Both the position numbers and the translations under genes were made by a program. Source: [Actinomadura] parvosata subsp. kistnae (GTDB lineage Bacteria; Actinomycetota; Actinomycetes; Streptosporangiales; Streptosporangiaceae). Taken from it: a stretch of 64,000 bases of DNA. Positions 41,894-50,869 of this stretch are shown here, piece by piece. How positions within the stretch are numbered: position 1 is the stretch's first letter; every line of letters starts with the position of its first letter. A model generated the notes under the pieces. The model saw only the letters and a list, made by a program, of their open reading frames with translations. It made no database searches and had not been told where the DNA came from. The DNA lies in NCBI RefSeq assembly GCF_900323885.1, contig NZ_OOHJ01000027.1, positions 1 to 64,000 of the forward strand, read 5' to 3'.

Positions 41894-43255
41894 TCAGAAC
41901 ACCCGCAGGTGGTGGAAGAGCTCGTAGGAGACGTCCTTGCCGGCGAACGCCGCCGCCTCCGACCGCTTGACGGCCAGGTACGCGCTGCGCCGCAGCGGCC
42001 CGAGCGCCTCCATCAGCACCTCGTCGGCCTCCAGCGCGTCGAGCGCCTCGTCGAGCGACTGCGGCAGCCGCGGGTAGAGGCCCGGCCGCGTGTCGGGGTC
42101 GACGTCCACCGCCTCGCCGGGGTCGAGCTTGCGCCGGATGCCGTCGAGCCCGGCGTGGATGACGGCCCCGAGCGACAGGTAGGGGTTGGCGGAGGAGTCG
42201 GAGGGCTTCAGCTCCAGGTTCGGCTCGCCGCTCTCGCCGAGCGGGGAGCACACGCGGACCGCGGCCTCGCGGTTGTCGGGGCCGTACACGGCGTACGCGC
42301 CGGACCACATGCGGGGCGCCAGGCGGCGGAAGCTGTTGACGCTGCCGCAGGTCAGGGCGGTGAGGGCGGGCAGGTGCGCGAGCAGGCCGCCGATGAAGCC
42401 GTCGCGGACCTCGCTCTCCTCGGCGAAGACGTTCTGGGTGTCGTTCCACAGCGACAGGTGCAGGTGGCAGCCGTTGCCCGCCTGCTCGGCCAGCGGCTTG
42501 GGGGCCAGCGAGGCCCACATCTGCATCCGCATGGCGACGCCGCGCACGGTGTCGCGGTAGATGACGTGGTTGTCGGCGGCACGCAGCGCGGGCGCGTGCC
42601 GGATCGACAGCTCCTGCTGGCCGGGCCCGAGCTCCGGATGGTAGTGCTCGACCCGCAGACCCTGCGTCTCCAGCGCGCGGATCAGCTTGATCGTGTAGTC
42701 GTGGGCCGTGTCGAAGCCCGTCGTGGCGTAGCAGAGCGAGTCGTCGAGCGGCACCAGGCGGTCGGGGCCGCCCATCGGATCGGGCAGCCGGCGCCCGAGC
42801 GTGAACTCGGGCTCGAACGCCGCCACCAGCGCGTACCCCTCGGTCCTGAGCTCGGCGACGGCCTCCTTCAGGAACGTCCGCGCGCACGCCCCCCACGGGC
42901 TGCCATCCGGCAGACACAGGTCCGACAGCATGGCCGCCGAGCCGGGGGCGTGCGGCAACGGGACGTACGTGGCAGGGTCGGGGACGATGCGTACCTCGCC
43001 CACCGGACCCAGGTGCTCGACCTCCTGGAGCTGGTCGAGCATGTTCATCGCCATCATGGCCACCGTGTGCCCGATGCCCGTGCTGAGCCGCTCGGCCAAC
43101 CGCGACCGGGATGCCGCCTTGCCACGGATGACGCCGCCGTGGTCGACGTACAGGAAACGGATCAGCTCGATGCCCTCGAGCTCCGCTCGCTCGAGGATGC
43201 GCCGCGCGTGGGGGTCGAGCTGATGGGGTTTGGTGCCGCTGGGGCGATCTCTCAT
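41894..43255 (-). CDS. glutamine-synthetase-family gamma-glutamyl ligase
   Basis: A 453-residue GS-fold enzyme. Metal and ATP sites are recognisable: AAFEPEFTL, HPELGPGQQELS, GNGCHLHLSLW and NREAAVRVCS, with ELKPSDSSANPYL near the end. It lacks the adenylylation-loop type of GlnA and has the shorter, PuuA/GlnA-like layout of enzymes that gamma-glutamylate amines or polyamines. The substrate cannot be fixed. ATG 43255 is chosen because the conserved part begins soon after. Confidence 0.85.
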   Translation of the reverse strand: MRDRPSGTKPHQLDPHARRILERAELEGIELIRFLYVDHGGVIRGKAASRSRLAERLSTGIGHTVAMMAMNMLDQLQEVEHLGPVGEVRIVPDPATYVPLPHAPGSAAMLSDLCLPDGSPWGACARTFLKEAVAELRTEGYALVAAFEPEFTLGRRLPDPMGGPDRLVPLDDSLCYATTGFDTAHDYTIKLIRALETQGLRVEHYHPELGPGQQELSIRHAPALRAADNHVIYRDTVRGVAMRMQMWASLAPKPLAEQAGNGCHLHLSLWNDTQNVFAEESEVRDGFIGGLLAHLPALTALTCGSVNSFRRLAPRMWSGAYAVYGPDNREAAVRVCSPLGESGEPNLELKPSDSSANPYLSLGAVIHAGLDGIRRKLDPGEAVDVDPDTRPGLYPRLPQSLDEALDALEADEVLMEALGPLRRSAYLAVKRSEAAAFAGKDVSYELFHHLRVF

Positions 43256-43316
43256 CCTGCCTGCGTAACACGATCCGGCAGCGCGGGGAAGCACCTGACG
43301 CAGACAGAACCTACGG

Positions 43317-43478
43317 TCAGGTCAGAACACTTGAGAAGAACACGGCCAACTGATTAGCTCCTTGAAGGATTCCGTCGAACACACCGTTGACCGCGGCGGC
43401 GGCTTGGGCCGGCCGGGTGAACAGGTAGAAGACCACGAACGCGACAGCCACGTAGGTGATCACCTTCTTGACCTGCAT
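43317..43478 (-). CDS. small membrane or secreted peptide, unknown
   Basis: A 53-residue peptide, MQVKKVITYVAVAFVVFYLF with an RPAQA sequence after the helix that resembles a signal-peptidase site, then an amphipathic tail. ATG 43478 has GGAGG 6 nt upstream, which favours it over an ATG at 43496. Similar peptides occur in related genomes, but no role is known to me. Confidence 0.65.
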   Translation of the reverse strand: MQVKKVITYVAVAFVVFYLFTRPAQAAAAVNGVFDGILQGANQLAVFFSSVLT

Positions 43479-43669
43479 GGGGGGCCTCCTGCAGTCCATT
43501 CCCAGCCGTATATACCCGGATCTGGGCGATCCCTAGGCATCTTCTGTGAAGATGTACATGATCCTAACCGGGGGGCTTCCTACTCATGCCATGGTACGGG
43601 CAGGAGATTACCTGCGGGTGCCTTCCGTGGCGGGATTTCCGCGGGTAGCGAGGCGACCGCGCACCGGCG

Positions 43670-44299
43670 TCAGACGCCGAGAGTGGCCTCGCGCAGCCGG
43701 GCGACGTCGCCGGGGTCGCCGGTCAGCTCCACCTGGGCGTGCGCCTGCCGTCCGAAGCAGAACATCAGCAGCTCCGCCGCCCTGCCGGTGACCTCGACGC
43801 GGGAGCCGCCGCGCGGCCCGCCGAGCGCCACGCCGCCGCCGAGCCGGTGCAGCACGACGCCCACGGGCGAGCGGCGCAGCATCAGCCGGGCGCCGGTGGA
43901 GACGCGCTTCCAGATGAGCGCCTCCAGGTCGGCGGGCAGCTCGCGCGGCTGCCACGCGGGCTGGGCGCGGCGCACGTCTTCGTGGTGCACGAACAGTTCG
44001 AGGGTGTTGACCGCCTCGTCGAGGGCGGGCAGCAGGCCGTAGACGCCGCCGGGCTTGCGGACGAGGCCGACCAGCTCGGGGAAGGGGTGGCGGGCCTTGA
44101 GCCCGTTCTGGACGGAGGCCGTGTAGCCGGCCAGGGCCTTGATCGCGATGCCGCCCATGGCGTCGGGGCGGCGCTCGCGCAGCGCGAGGTGGGCGGCCAG
44201 GTCGTAGGTGGTCCAGCCCGTGCAGAGGGTCGGCGCGTCGGGGCCGAGCCTGTCGAGCAGGTCGCAGAGCGCGGAACGTTCGCCACGAGCGTGAGTCAC
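43670..44299 (-). CDS. TIGR03085-like DinB-fold metal-binding protein
   Basis: A 209-residue protein with the four-helix DinB/maleylpyruvate-isomerase layout: LCTGWTTYDLAAHLALRERRPD carries one conserved His, and ELFVHHEDVRRAQP two more, which would bind a metal. This fits the actinobacterial TIGR03085 family, whose reaction is unknown, though mycothiol-dependent chemistry is suspected for relatives. GTG 44299 fits the usual start. It is divergent from the ABC genes. Confidence 0.8.
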   Translation of the reverse strand: MTHARGERSALCDLLDRLGPDAPTLCTGWTTYDLAAHLALRERRPDAMGGIAIKALAGYTASVQNGLKARHPFPELVGLVRKPGGVYGLLPALDEAVNTLELFVHHEDVRRAQPAWQPRELPADLEALIWKRVSTGARLMLRRSPVGVVLHRLGGGVALGGPRGGSRVEVTGRAAELLMFCFGRQAHAQVELTGDPGDVARLREATLGV

Positions 44300-44388
44300 G
44301 TGCTCAACCTTACCGCTGGGAATAACAGCATGATCGGAAGTGATACTGACATACGTAGAAACGTCCAATTGGAGAGGAAACCCACCGA

Positions 44389-46236
44389 GTGGCGAATAAG
44401 GTCACCTCGGCCGTGATGCGCCAAGGGCTCGGCGTCCTTGGAGTGGCCATTCGCACGGAGAAGGCGGTGTTCACGCTGGCGGTGCTCGCCAGCGCGGTCT
44501 ACGGCGGCATGACCGTCGCCTCCGCCTGGGCACTGGGATGGGCGACGCAGAACGTGGTGCTGCCCACGTTCGCCCAGGGCGGGGTCACCACGGCCGCCCT
44601 GTGGACCGGCGCGCTGCTGATCCTCGGCACCGCGCTGCTCAAGGCGCTCGGCGTGGCCGGGCGGCGCATCCTCGCCGGCGTCATGCAGTACCGCATGCAG
44701 GCCCGCTCCCGCCGCGACGTCACCAAGCAGTACCTGCGCCTGCCCCTGTCCTGGCACCACCAGCACCCGACCGGCCAGCTCCTGTCGAACGCCAGCGCCG
44801 ACGCCGAGGCCGCCTGGGCCCCGCTCGCGCCGCTGCCGATGGCCGTGGGCGTGATCGTCATGCTGGTCACCGCGGCCGTCGCCATGCTGTTCACCGACCT
44901 GGTGCTCGCCCTCGTGGGCTTCCTCATCTTCCCGGCCATCGCCGTGCTCAACCTGGTCTACCAGCGCCGGCTCAGCCCCCTGGCCACCCGCGCGCAGCAG
45001 CTGCGCGCCGAGGTCAGCGAGATCGCGCACGAGAGCTTCGACGGCGCGCTCGTCGTCAAGACCCTCGGCCGCGAGGACCTGGAGACCGAGCGGTTCCAGC
45101 GGCGCGCCCACGAGCTGCGCGACGCCAACATCGCCGTCGGCCGGGTGCGCGGCCTGTTCGACCCGATGCTGGAGGCACTGCCCACGCTCGGCGTGCTCGC
45201 CGTGCTGGCCGTGGGCGCCGCCCGCCTGTCCGGCGGCGCGATCGACGCCGGCGGGCTCGTGCAGGTGGCCTACCTGTTCACGCTGCTCGCCTTCCCCATC
45301 AGGGCGCTGGGCTGGGTGCTGGCCGAGCTGCCGCGCAGCGTCGTCGGCTGGCAGCGGGTGCAGGCCGTGCTGGACGCGACCGGCTCCATGGAGTACGGCT
45401 CCACCCCCACGACCTCCACGGGGCCGGCGAAGCTGGCCGTCGAGGGCGTCTCCTACGCCTACGGCGAGGCCGAGGTGCTGCACGACGTCACCTTCGAGGT
45501 GCCCGCCGGCCGCACCGTCGCCCTCGTCGGGCCCACCGGCTCAGGCAAGTCCACGCTCGTCCAGCTTCTCGCCCGCCTGGTCGACCCGAACTCGGGGCGG
45601 GTGCTGCTCGACGACGTGGACCTGCGCGAGCTGCCCTACGGCGGCGTCGCGGCCTCCGTGGCGCTGGTGCCGCAGCAGACGTTCCTGTTCGACGACACCG
45701 TGCGCGGCAACGTCGCGCTCGGCGCCGACACCACCGACGAGGACGTGCGGGCCGCCCTGCGCCTGGCCCAGGCGGACGGCTTCGTCGGCCGCCTGCCCGA
45801 CGGCCTCGACACGCGCGTCGGCGAGCGCGGCGCCTCCCTGTCGGGCGGCCAGCGCCAGCGCATCGCGCTGGCCCGCGCGCTCGTGCGCCGCCCCCGCCTG
45901 CTCGTGCTCGACGACGCCACCTCCAGTGTGGACCCCCAGGTCGAGGCCAAGATCCTGTACGGCCTGCGCGACGCCGCCGAAGCCTCCACCGTCGTGGTCG
46001 TCGCCTACCGCATGGCCACGATCGCCCTGGCCGACGAGGTCGTCTACCTGGACAAGGGCCGCGTCGTCGACCACGGGCCGCACGAGGAGCTGATCGAGCG
46101 CTGCGCCGGCTACCGCAACCTGGTGACCGCGTACGAGCGCGAGGAGGCGGAACGCGCGGCCATCGAGCTGGAGGAGGCCGTGGACGAGGCGGTCGAGGAA
46201 GCCGCGGAAGAGGCTGTGGAAGAGGTGCAGGCATGA
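44389..46236 (+). CDS. ABC exporter half with degenerate nucleotide site
   Basis: A 615-residue half-transporter: six helices (about 20-320), then an ATPase domain with Walker A GPTGSGKST, signature LSGGQRQR and Walker B LLVLDDATSS. The catalytic Glu after Walker B is Asp, and the switch His is Tyr (VVAYRMAT), so this subunit's own site is probably inactive. The C-terminal tail is very acidic (Glu/Ala/Val repeats). GGAGAGG precedes GTG 44389. It overlaps the next half by ATGA, forming a heterodimer of the TM287/288 kind. Substrate unknown. Confidence 0.92.
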   Translation: MANKVTSAVMRQGLGVLGVAIRTEKAVFTLAVLASAVYGGMTVASAWALGWATQNVVLPTFAQGGVTTAALWTGALLILGTALLKALGVAGRRILAGVMQYRMQARSRRDVTKQYLRLPLSWHHQHPTGQLLSNASADAEAAWAPLAPLPMAVGVIVMLVTAAVAMLFTDLVLALVGFLIFPAIAVLNLVYQRRLSPLATRAQQLRAEVSEIAHESFDGALVVKTLGREDLETERFQRRAHELRDANIAVGRVRGLFDPMLEALPTLGVLAVLAVGAARLSGGAIDAGGLVQVAYLFTLLAFPIRALGWVLAELPRSVVGWQRVQAVLDATGSMEYGSTPTTSTGPAKLAVEGVSYAYGEAEVLHDVTFEVPAGRTVALVGPTGSGKSTLVQLLARLVDPNSGRVLLDDVDLRELPYGGVAASVALVPQQTFLFDDTVRGNVALGADTTDEDVRAALRLAQADGFVGRLPDGLDTRVGERGASLSGGQRQRIALARALVRRPRLLVLDDATSSVDPQVEAKILYGLRDAAEASTVVVVAYRMATIALADEVVYLDKGRVVDHGPHEELIERCAGYRNLVTAYEREEAERAAIELEEAVDEAVEEAAEEAVEEVQA

Positions 46237-48026
46237 CGGCGCAGAGCAGCGCGCAGAGCATTCGGCGCGACTCGGAGCGCTCGGCGCTGGCCACGGTCCG
46301 GCAGGGCCTGGCGCTGACGCCCGAGTTCCGCAAGGGCCTGGCGGGCACGCTGGCGCTGGCGATCGTGGCCACCATCGGCAAGATCATCGTGCCGATCGCG
46401 GTCCAGCAGACGATCGACACCGGGCTCAAGAGCGGGACGCCCGACATTCCGTACATCACCCGTGCCGTCCTGGTCTGCGCCGCGGCGGTCGTCCTGACCG
46501 CCCTGGCCGGCTACGTCATGAACGTCCGTCTCTACAAGGCCACCGAGTCCTCGCTGGCCACCCTGCGCGTGCGCGGCTTCCGCCACGTCCACGACCTGTC
46601 GGTGCTCACCCAGAACACCGAGCGGCGCGGCGCCCTGGTCTCCCGCGTCACCAACGACATCGACCAGATCAGCAACTTCATGCAATGGGGCGGGCTGATG
46701 ATCATCGTGGCGCTCGGCCAGCTCCTCGTGGCCACCGTCCTGATGTTCGTCTACTCGTGGCAGCTCACCCTCCTGGTCTGGGCCTGCTTCATTCCGCTGA
46801 TGATCGCCCTGCCGCGCTTCCAGCGGCTGCTGTCGCGCGCGTACACGGTCGTGCGCGAGCGCACCGGCGACATGCTGGCCGCCGTCAGCGAGTCCGTCGT
46901 CGGCGCCACCGTCATCAGGGCGTACGCCTCCGAGCGGCGCACCGCCGAGCGCATCGACCAGGCCGTCAACGCCAACAGGAAGGCCCAGACGAGGGCGCAG
47001 ACCATCGTCGGCTTCGTCTTCCCGCTGACCGAGATCGTGGCCGCCCTCGCCATCGCCGGCATCGTGCTGCTCGGCGTGCGGCTCGGCCTGTCGGGCGACA
47101 TCACGCAGGGGCGGCTGGTGGCGTTCCTGTTCCTCGTCACGCTGTTCGTCTCGCCGCTGCAGACCGCCACCGAGGTGCTCAACGAGGCCCAGAACGCGGT
47201 GGCCGGCTGGCGGCGCATCCTCGGCGTCCTCGACACGCCGCCCGACGTCGCCGACCCCGGCGAGAAGGGTGTGGAGCTGCCCCGCGGCCCCATCGAGGTC
47301 GCCTTCGAGAACGTGCACTTCTCCTACCCGGGCGGCGCGCCCGTGCTGCGGGAGGTCACCGTGGACATCCCGCCGCGCTCCCGCGTCGCCGTCGTGGGAG
47401 AGACCGGCTCGGGCAAGACCACGTTCGCCAAGCTCCTGACCAGGCTCATGGACCCCGGCTCAGGCCGCGTCACCGTGGACGGCCACGACCTGCGCGACGT
47501 GCGCTTCTCCTCGCTGCGCGAGCGCATCGTCATGGTGCCCCAGGACGGCTTCCTGTTCGACGGCACCCTCGCCGACAACATCCGCTACGGCAAGCCGTCG
47601 GCCACCCGGGAGGAGATCGAGCTGGCCATGACCGAGCTGGGCCTGGCCGACTGGCTGGAGGGCCTGCCCGCCGGCCTCGACACGCCGGTCGGCCAGCGCG
47701 GCGAGTCCCTGTCGGCCGGTGAGCGGCAGCTCGTCGCCCTCGCCCGCGCCTACCTCGCCGACCCCGACCTGCTCCTGCTGGACGAGGCCACCTCGGCGGT
47801 GGACCCCGCCACGGAGGTACGGCTGGCCCGCGCCCTCGAAGGCGTCACCCGGGGCCGTACGGCCGTCTCGATCGCGCACCGCCTGTCCACGGCCGAGAAC
47901 GCCGACGAGGTGCTCGTCTTCGACGCGGGCCGGCTGGTGCAGCGCGGGCCGCATGCGGAGCTCGTCCAGCAGCCCGGCGTGTACGCCGACCTGCACGCCT
48001 CGTGGGTCTCCGCGGCCCGCTCCTGA
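46233..48026 (+). CDS. ABC exporter half with canonical catalytic site
   Basis: The 597-residue partner of the previous gene. Walker A GETGSGKTT, Walker B LLLLDEATSAVD and switch SIAHRLST are canonical, but its signature is LSAGERQ instead of LSGGQ. In heterodimers the signature of one half completes the site of the other, so the weak signature here belongs to the same degenerate site as the Asp/Tyr of the partner, leaving one good site. ATG 46233 overlaps the upstream stop. Confidence 0.93.
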   Translation: MTAQSSAQSIRRDSERSALATVRQGLALTPEFRKGLAGTLALAIVATIGKIIVPIAVQQTIDTGLKSGTPDIPYITRAVLVCAAAVVLTALAGYVMNVRLYKATESSLATLRVRGFRHVHDLSVLTQNTERRGALVSRVTNDIDQISNFMQWGGLMIIVALGQLLVATVLMFVYSWQLTLLVWACFIPLMIALPRFQRLLSRAYTVVRERTGDMLAAVSESVVGATVIRAYASERRTAERIDQAVNANRKAQTRAQTIVGFVFPLTEIVAALAIAGIVLLGVRLGLSGDITQGRLVAFLFLVTLFVSPLQTATEVLNEAQNAVAGWRRILGVLDTPPDVADPGEKGVELPRGPIEVAFENVHFSYPGGAPVLREVTVDIPPRSRVAVVGETGSGKTTFAKLLTRLMDPGSGRVTVDGHDLRDVRFSSLRERIVMVPQDGFLFDGTLADNIRYGKPSATREEIELAMTELGLADWLEGLPAGLDTPVGQRGESLSAGERQLVALARAYLADPDLLLLDEATSAVDPATEVRLARALEGVTRGRTAVSIAHRLSTAENADEVLVFDAGRLVQRGPHAELVQQPGVYADLHASWVSAARS

Positions 48027-48053
48027 CCCGGCCCGCTCCTATCCGGCCGGGCT

Positions 48054-48442
48054 TCACTCCCGGACGGCGGCGAACGTCACGGTCGTGCCCGCGGGCCCGG
48101 ACACGATCGTGATGTGCTCGCACACCATGCTGGTCAGCCACAACCCCCGCCCGCGGAAGTCGAACCCCGCGGGCGGCCGCATGTCGCCCATCCACCCGGC
48201 GGGCAGCCCCGGCCCCTCGTCGCTGACCTCGCACCACAGCAGCTCGCCGTGCGACCACAGCCGCAGCCGCCCGTGCCCGCCGCCGTGCAGGACCGCGTTC
48301 GTGGTGATCTCGTTGACCGCCAGCACGAAGTCCTCCAGCCGCCTCCCGGTGAGCCCTTCGTACCTGGCGTGCTCGGCGACCGCCCTGCGCAGGAACGTGA
48401 TCCGGCCCGGGCGAAGGCCGCGCAGAGCACCTGCCTACGCAT
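48054..48442 (-). pseudogene. HATPase (RsbW-like) anti-sigma kinase, 5' end disrupted
   Basis: The core reads FVLAVNEITTNAVLHGGG (N-box), SDEGPG (G1) and GRGLWLTSMV (G2) from GTG 48326 to 48054, as in RsbW-type anti-sigma ATPases. The preceding helix RRAVAEHARYEGLTGRRLED lies in the same frame but has no start before the STAS-protein stop at 48435. An ATG at 48442 overlapping that stop opens MRRQVLCAAFA in another frame. One extra base in CCCGGG (48406-48411) joins the two. It probably forms a partner-switching unit with the MEDS-STAS and STAS genes next to it. Confidence 0.7.
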
Positions 48443-49271
48443 CGCCCACCCGTCGCACGGTCATGAACTCGTCCGCCCCGATCAGCCGCAGCACCCGCGC
48501 GATGGAGTCGCGGCACACCACGGAGGTGGCGCCGCGCGGCCTGGCCATCGCCGTGACGGTCAGGAGCCGCGCCGAGCCCGCGTCGATGAAGTCCAGCTCC
48601 GACGCGTCGATGACGACCTCGCCCGGCTCCTTCTCCAGCCGCGCCAGCAGCGAGGCGAACGCCGGCCGGTTGGTGAGGTCGATGTCGCCCCACACCCGCA
48701 GCCCGGCGGGCTCGCTCGTCCCCGCGAAACGCAGCAGCGCCTGCTCCGGCGAGATCGGGTGCACGGAGGAGGCCCGGTCGAGGGCGTCGCGCGCGAAGAG
48801 GCCGCGGTCGTACTGGCACACGGCGGCCAGCCACCGCTCGCCGAACAGCTCGTTGGTCGCCGCCTCGAACGCCACCTGCTCCCCGGTGGCGCCCGCTCCC
48901 CAGGAGGCGTCGATCAGCGCGTACACGCCGTGCTGCCCGTGCTTGCGCGCCCGGGCGTGCGCGTCGGACAGGCTCGCGTACACGCGCTCCAAGTCGAGCC
49001 GGCCGCCGGTGAAGTGGGTGCCGGCGCAGTCGAGGATCTCGACCTGCCCGGCGGACTCGGCATCGGCCAGCCCAGGCACGAGCGGCGCCAGCCACCCGCG
49101 CGTCCGCTCGGGGCTGTCGGCATGTGTGATGATCACCACCTTGGTACGGCGGCGCAGGCCGTTCACGGTGAACAGCCCGGTGGTCGTCCTCCGCTCCCGC
49201 TCGCCGTCGAACGGCAGGCACACATGATCACCGAGATCGGGATCGAGGACGGAGCTCGCGACGTGCACCAC
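48435..49271 (-). CDS. MEDS-STAS regulatory protein
   Basis: About 278 residues. The N-terminal half (DHVCLPFDGERERRTTTGLF, VVIITHADSPERT, IDASWGAGATGEQVAFEAA) fits the MEDS sensor domain of actinobacterial stress or morphogenesis regulators. The C-terminal half (LRVWGDIDLTNRPAFASLL, VIDASELDFIDAGSARLL) is a STAS domain like anti-anti-sigma factors. The phospho-site region is FIDAGS, so the usual Ser after Asp is Ala. GTG 49271 follows GGGGAGGG by 5 nt. It lies just upstream of the HATPase gene. Confidence 0.85.
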   Translation of the reverse strand: MVHVASSVLDPDLGDHVCLPFDGERERRTTTGLFTVNGLRRRTKVVIITHADSPERTRGWLAPLVPGLADAESAGQVEILDCAGTHFTGGRLDLERVYASLSDAHARARKHGQHGVYALIDASWGAGATGEQVAFEAATNELFGERWLAAVCQYDRGLFARDALDRASSVHPISPEQALLRFAGTSEPAGLRVWGDIDLTNRPAFASLLARLEKEPGEVVIDASELDFIDAGSARLLTVTAMARPRGATSVVCRDSIARVLRLIGADEFMTVRRVGDA

Positions 49272-49407
49272 GATGGCCCTCCCCAAGCACGCGTCGGGAC
49301 GAAATTACCTCGATCCCGGCCATCACGTAACGCATTCTCGGCAAAACCCACGGTGACGCGACGCAGACCGGTGTACCTTTTCGGCGGGGCCGCCCGCGGG
49401 AGGGGTT

Positions 49408-49758
49408 ATGGAGAGCATGGGCGTGGATGTGCTGGAGATGTCGCGACGCCGACACGGGGAGCTCGTGGTGGTCAGCCTCGCGGGCGAGGTGGACCTGGAC
49501 AACGTCTCCCAGGTCCGCCAGTGCCTCAACGAGGCGGCGGCCACGCCGGAGCCCCGGCTGGTGGTCGACCTGAGCGCGCTGACGTTCATCGACACCACGG
49601 GCCTGGGCGTGCTGGTGCGGATGCTGGCCTCGCTGCGCGACAGGAACGGCACGATGGCCCTGGTGGCGCCCGACGGGCAGGTGCTGCGGCGCCTGCGGCG
49701 GACGAACCTGGCGCCGCTGTTCCCCATCTACGACACGCTGTCGCAAGCCCTGGCCTGA
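49408..49758 (+). CDS. STAS-domain anti-anti-sigma factor
   Basis: A 116-residue RsbV/BldG-like protein (VVSLAGEVDLDNVSQVRQCL, LVVDLSALTFIDTTGLGVLV). These proteins free a sigma factor by binding an RsbW-type kinase when unphosphorylated. The phosphorylation region reads FIDTTGLG, with Thr63/Thr64 in place of the usual Ser. GGGAGGGG precedes ATG 49408. It is divergent from the MEDS-STAS/HATPase pair, its likely partners. Confidence 0.9.
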   Translation: MESMGVDVLEMSRRRHGELVVVSLAGEVDLDNVSQVRQCLNEAAATPEPRLVVDLSALTFIDTTGLGVLVRMLASLRDRNGTMALVAPDGQVLRRLRRTNLAPLFPIYDTLSQALA

Positions 49759-49820
49759 CTGCTCGCCAGAGCGGACGTGCCGGAGGGCATGGCGGCGGGT
49801 GGGGCTGGTTGAATGGGTGC

Positions 49821-50168
49821 ATGCCGCTCGACCCCAAGATCGCCGCCAGGCTGAAGCGCAACCCCGACGGGCTCGTCGCCGCGATCGCCCAGCAGTACGA
49901 CACCGGCGAGGTGCTCATGCTGGCCTGGATGAACGACGAGGCGCTGCACCGCACCCTCACCACCGGCCGGGCCACCTACTGGTCGCGCAGCCGCCAGGAG
50001 TTCTGGGTGAAGGGCGACACCTCCGGCCACGTCCAGCACGTCAAGGCCGTGGCGCTCGACTGCGACGGCGACACGATCCTCGTGAAGGTGGACCAGGAGG
50101 GCGGCGCGTGCCACACGGGCGACCGCACCTGCTTCGACGCCGACCCGCTCGAGATCGCGCTCGGCTGA
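49821..50168 (+). CDS. hisI: phosphoribosyl-AMP cyclohydrolase
   Basis: A 115-residue zinc/magnesium enzyme of histidine synthesis. It shows VLMLAWMNDEAL, TYWSRSRQEFWVKGDTSG, DCDGD and the zinc ligands in CHTGDRTCF. It has no pyrophosphohydrolase (HisE) part. It stands apart from the main his operon, ahead of trp genes, as in other actinomycetes. ATG 49821 has no good ribosome site and may be leaderless. Confidence 0.94.
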   Translation: MPLDPKIAARLKRNPDGLVAAIAQQYDTGEVLMLAWMNDEALHRTLTTGRATYWSRSRQEFWVKGDTSGHVQHVKAVALDCDGDTILVKVDQEGGACHTGDRTCFDADPLEIALG

Positions 50169-50173
50169 GCGTC

Positions 50174-50761
50174 GTGGACAGCGAGAGACCTGACTCCGGC
50201 CGCCGTGAGCTGTGGGCCTGGGTGGTGGCAACCGCGCTCGGCTGCCTGCTCGTGCTGGTCGCCGCCGGGCAGACGTGGGCGCGCGTGCTCCGGAACGACG
50301 GCGGGGCGGCGCCCACCGGAGGAGACCTCAGCCCCGCGCTGACCCCCGTGGCGCTGGCCGGGCTGGCCGGCATCGTCGCGGTGCTCGCCACCAAGGGCCT
50401 GGGGCGCCGGCTCGTCGGCGCGCTGCTGGCCCTGTGCGGCGCCGGCGCCGCCGCGGCCACGTGGACGGCGCTCAGCGGCGACAACGTGACCGATTGGCTG
50501 CGCGAGCAGAACGTGCTGCACGGCGCCACCGACCTCCCCTGGGAGAGCGCGCCCCTGTGGCCGGCCGTGGCCGCCGCCGGCGCGGTGCTGATGGTCGCGG
50601 GCGGGATCCTGGCCGTCGTACGCGGCGGCGGCTGGGCCGGCATGTCGGCCCGGTACAGCAGGGAAGCGGGCGCGCCCGCGAAGGAGACCGCGCAGGTCAA
50701 GGACGACAAAGCGCTCTGGGACGCGCTCGACAGGGGCGACGATCCCACCGATTCCCGCTGA
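50174..50761 (+). CDS. Trp-operon-associated membrane protein (TIGR02234-like)
   Basis: A 195-residue protein with four membrane helices (about 13-34, 58-75, 80-100 and 128-152) and a charged cytoplasmic end. It begins DSERPDSGRRELWAWVVAT and carries a periplasmic Trp-containing loop (VTDWLREQNVLHG). It matches the membrane protein found beside trp genes in actinobacteria; its function is unknown, a Trp-related transport role being only a guess. GTG 50174 lies five bases after hisI. Confidence 0.85.
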   Translation: MDSERPDSGRRELWAWVVATALGCLLVLVAAGQTWARVLRNDGGAAPTGGDLSPALTPVALAGLAGIVAVLATKGLGRRLVGALLALCGAGAAAATWTALSGDNVTDWLREQNVLHGATDLPWESAPLWPAVAAAGAVLMVAGGILAVVRGGGWAGMSARYSREAGAPAKETAQVKDDKALWDALDRGDDPTDSR

Positions 50762-50869
50762 ATCCCGGCTCTGTCGAATCCTCCACTGTTCTGAACCATT
50801 GTCTGCTTGGCAAACGTTTCCTCAATAAGCTGCCGTTGCAACTCGCCACGAACATTGAGGAGCCAGCTC

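Noticed and set aside
48054..48326. A complete 90-residue HATPase starting at GTG 48326
   Set aside because: The GTG lies inside the conserved helix preceding the N-box, and the upstream helix is coded in the same frame, so this would be an N-terminally truncated reading.
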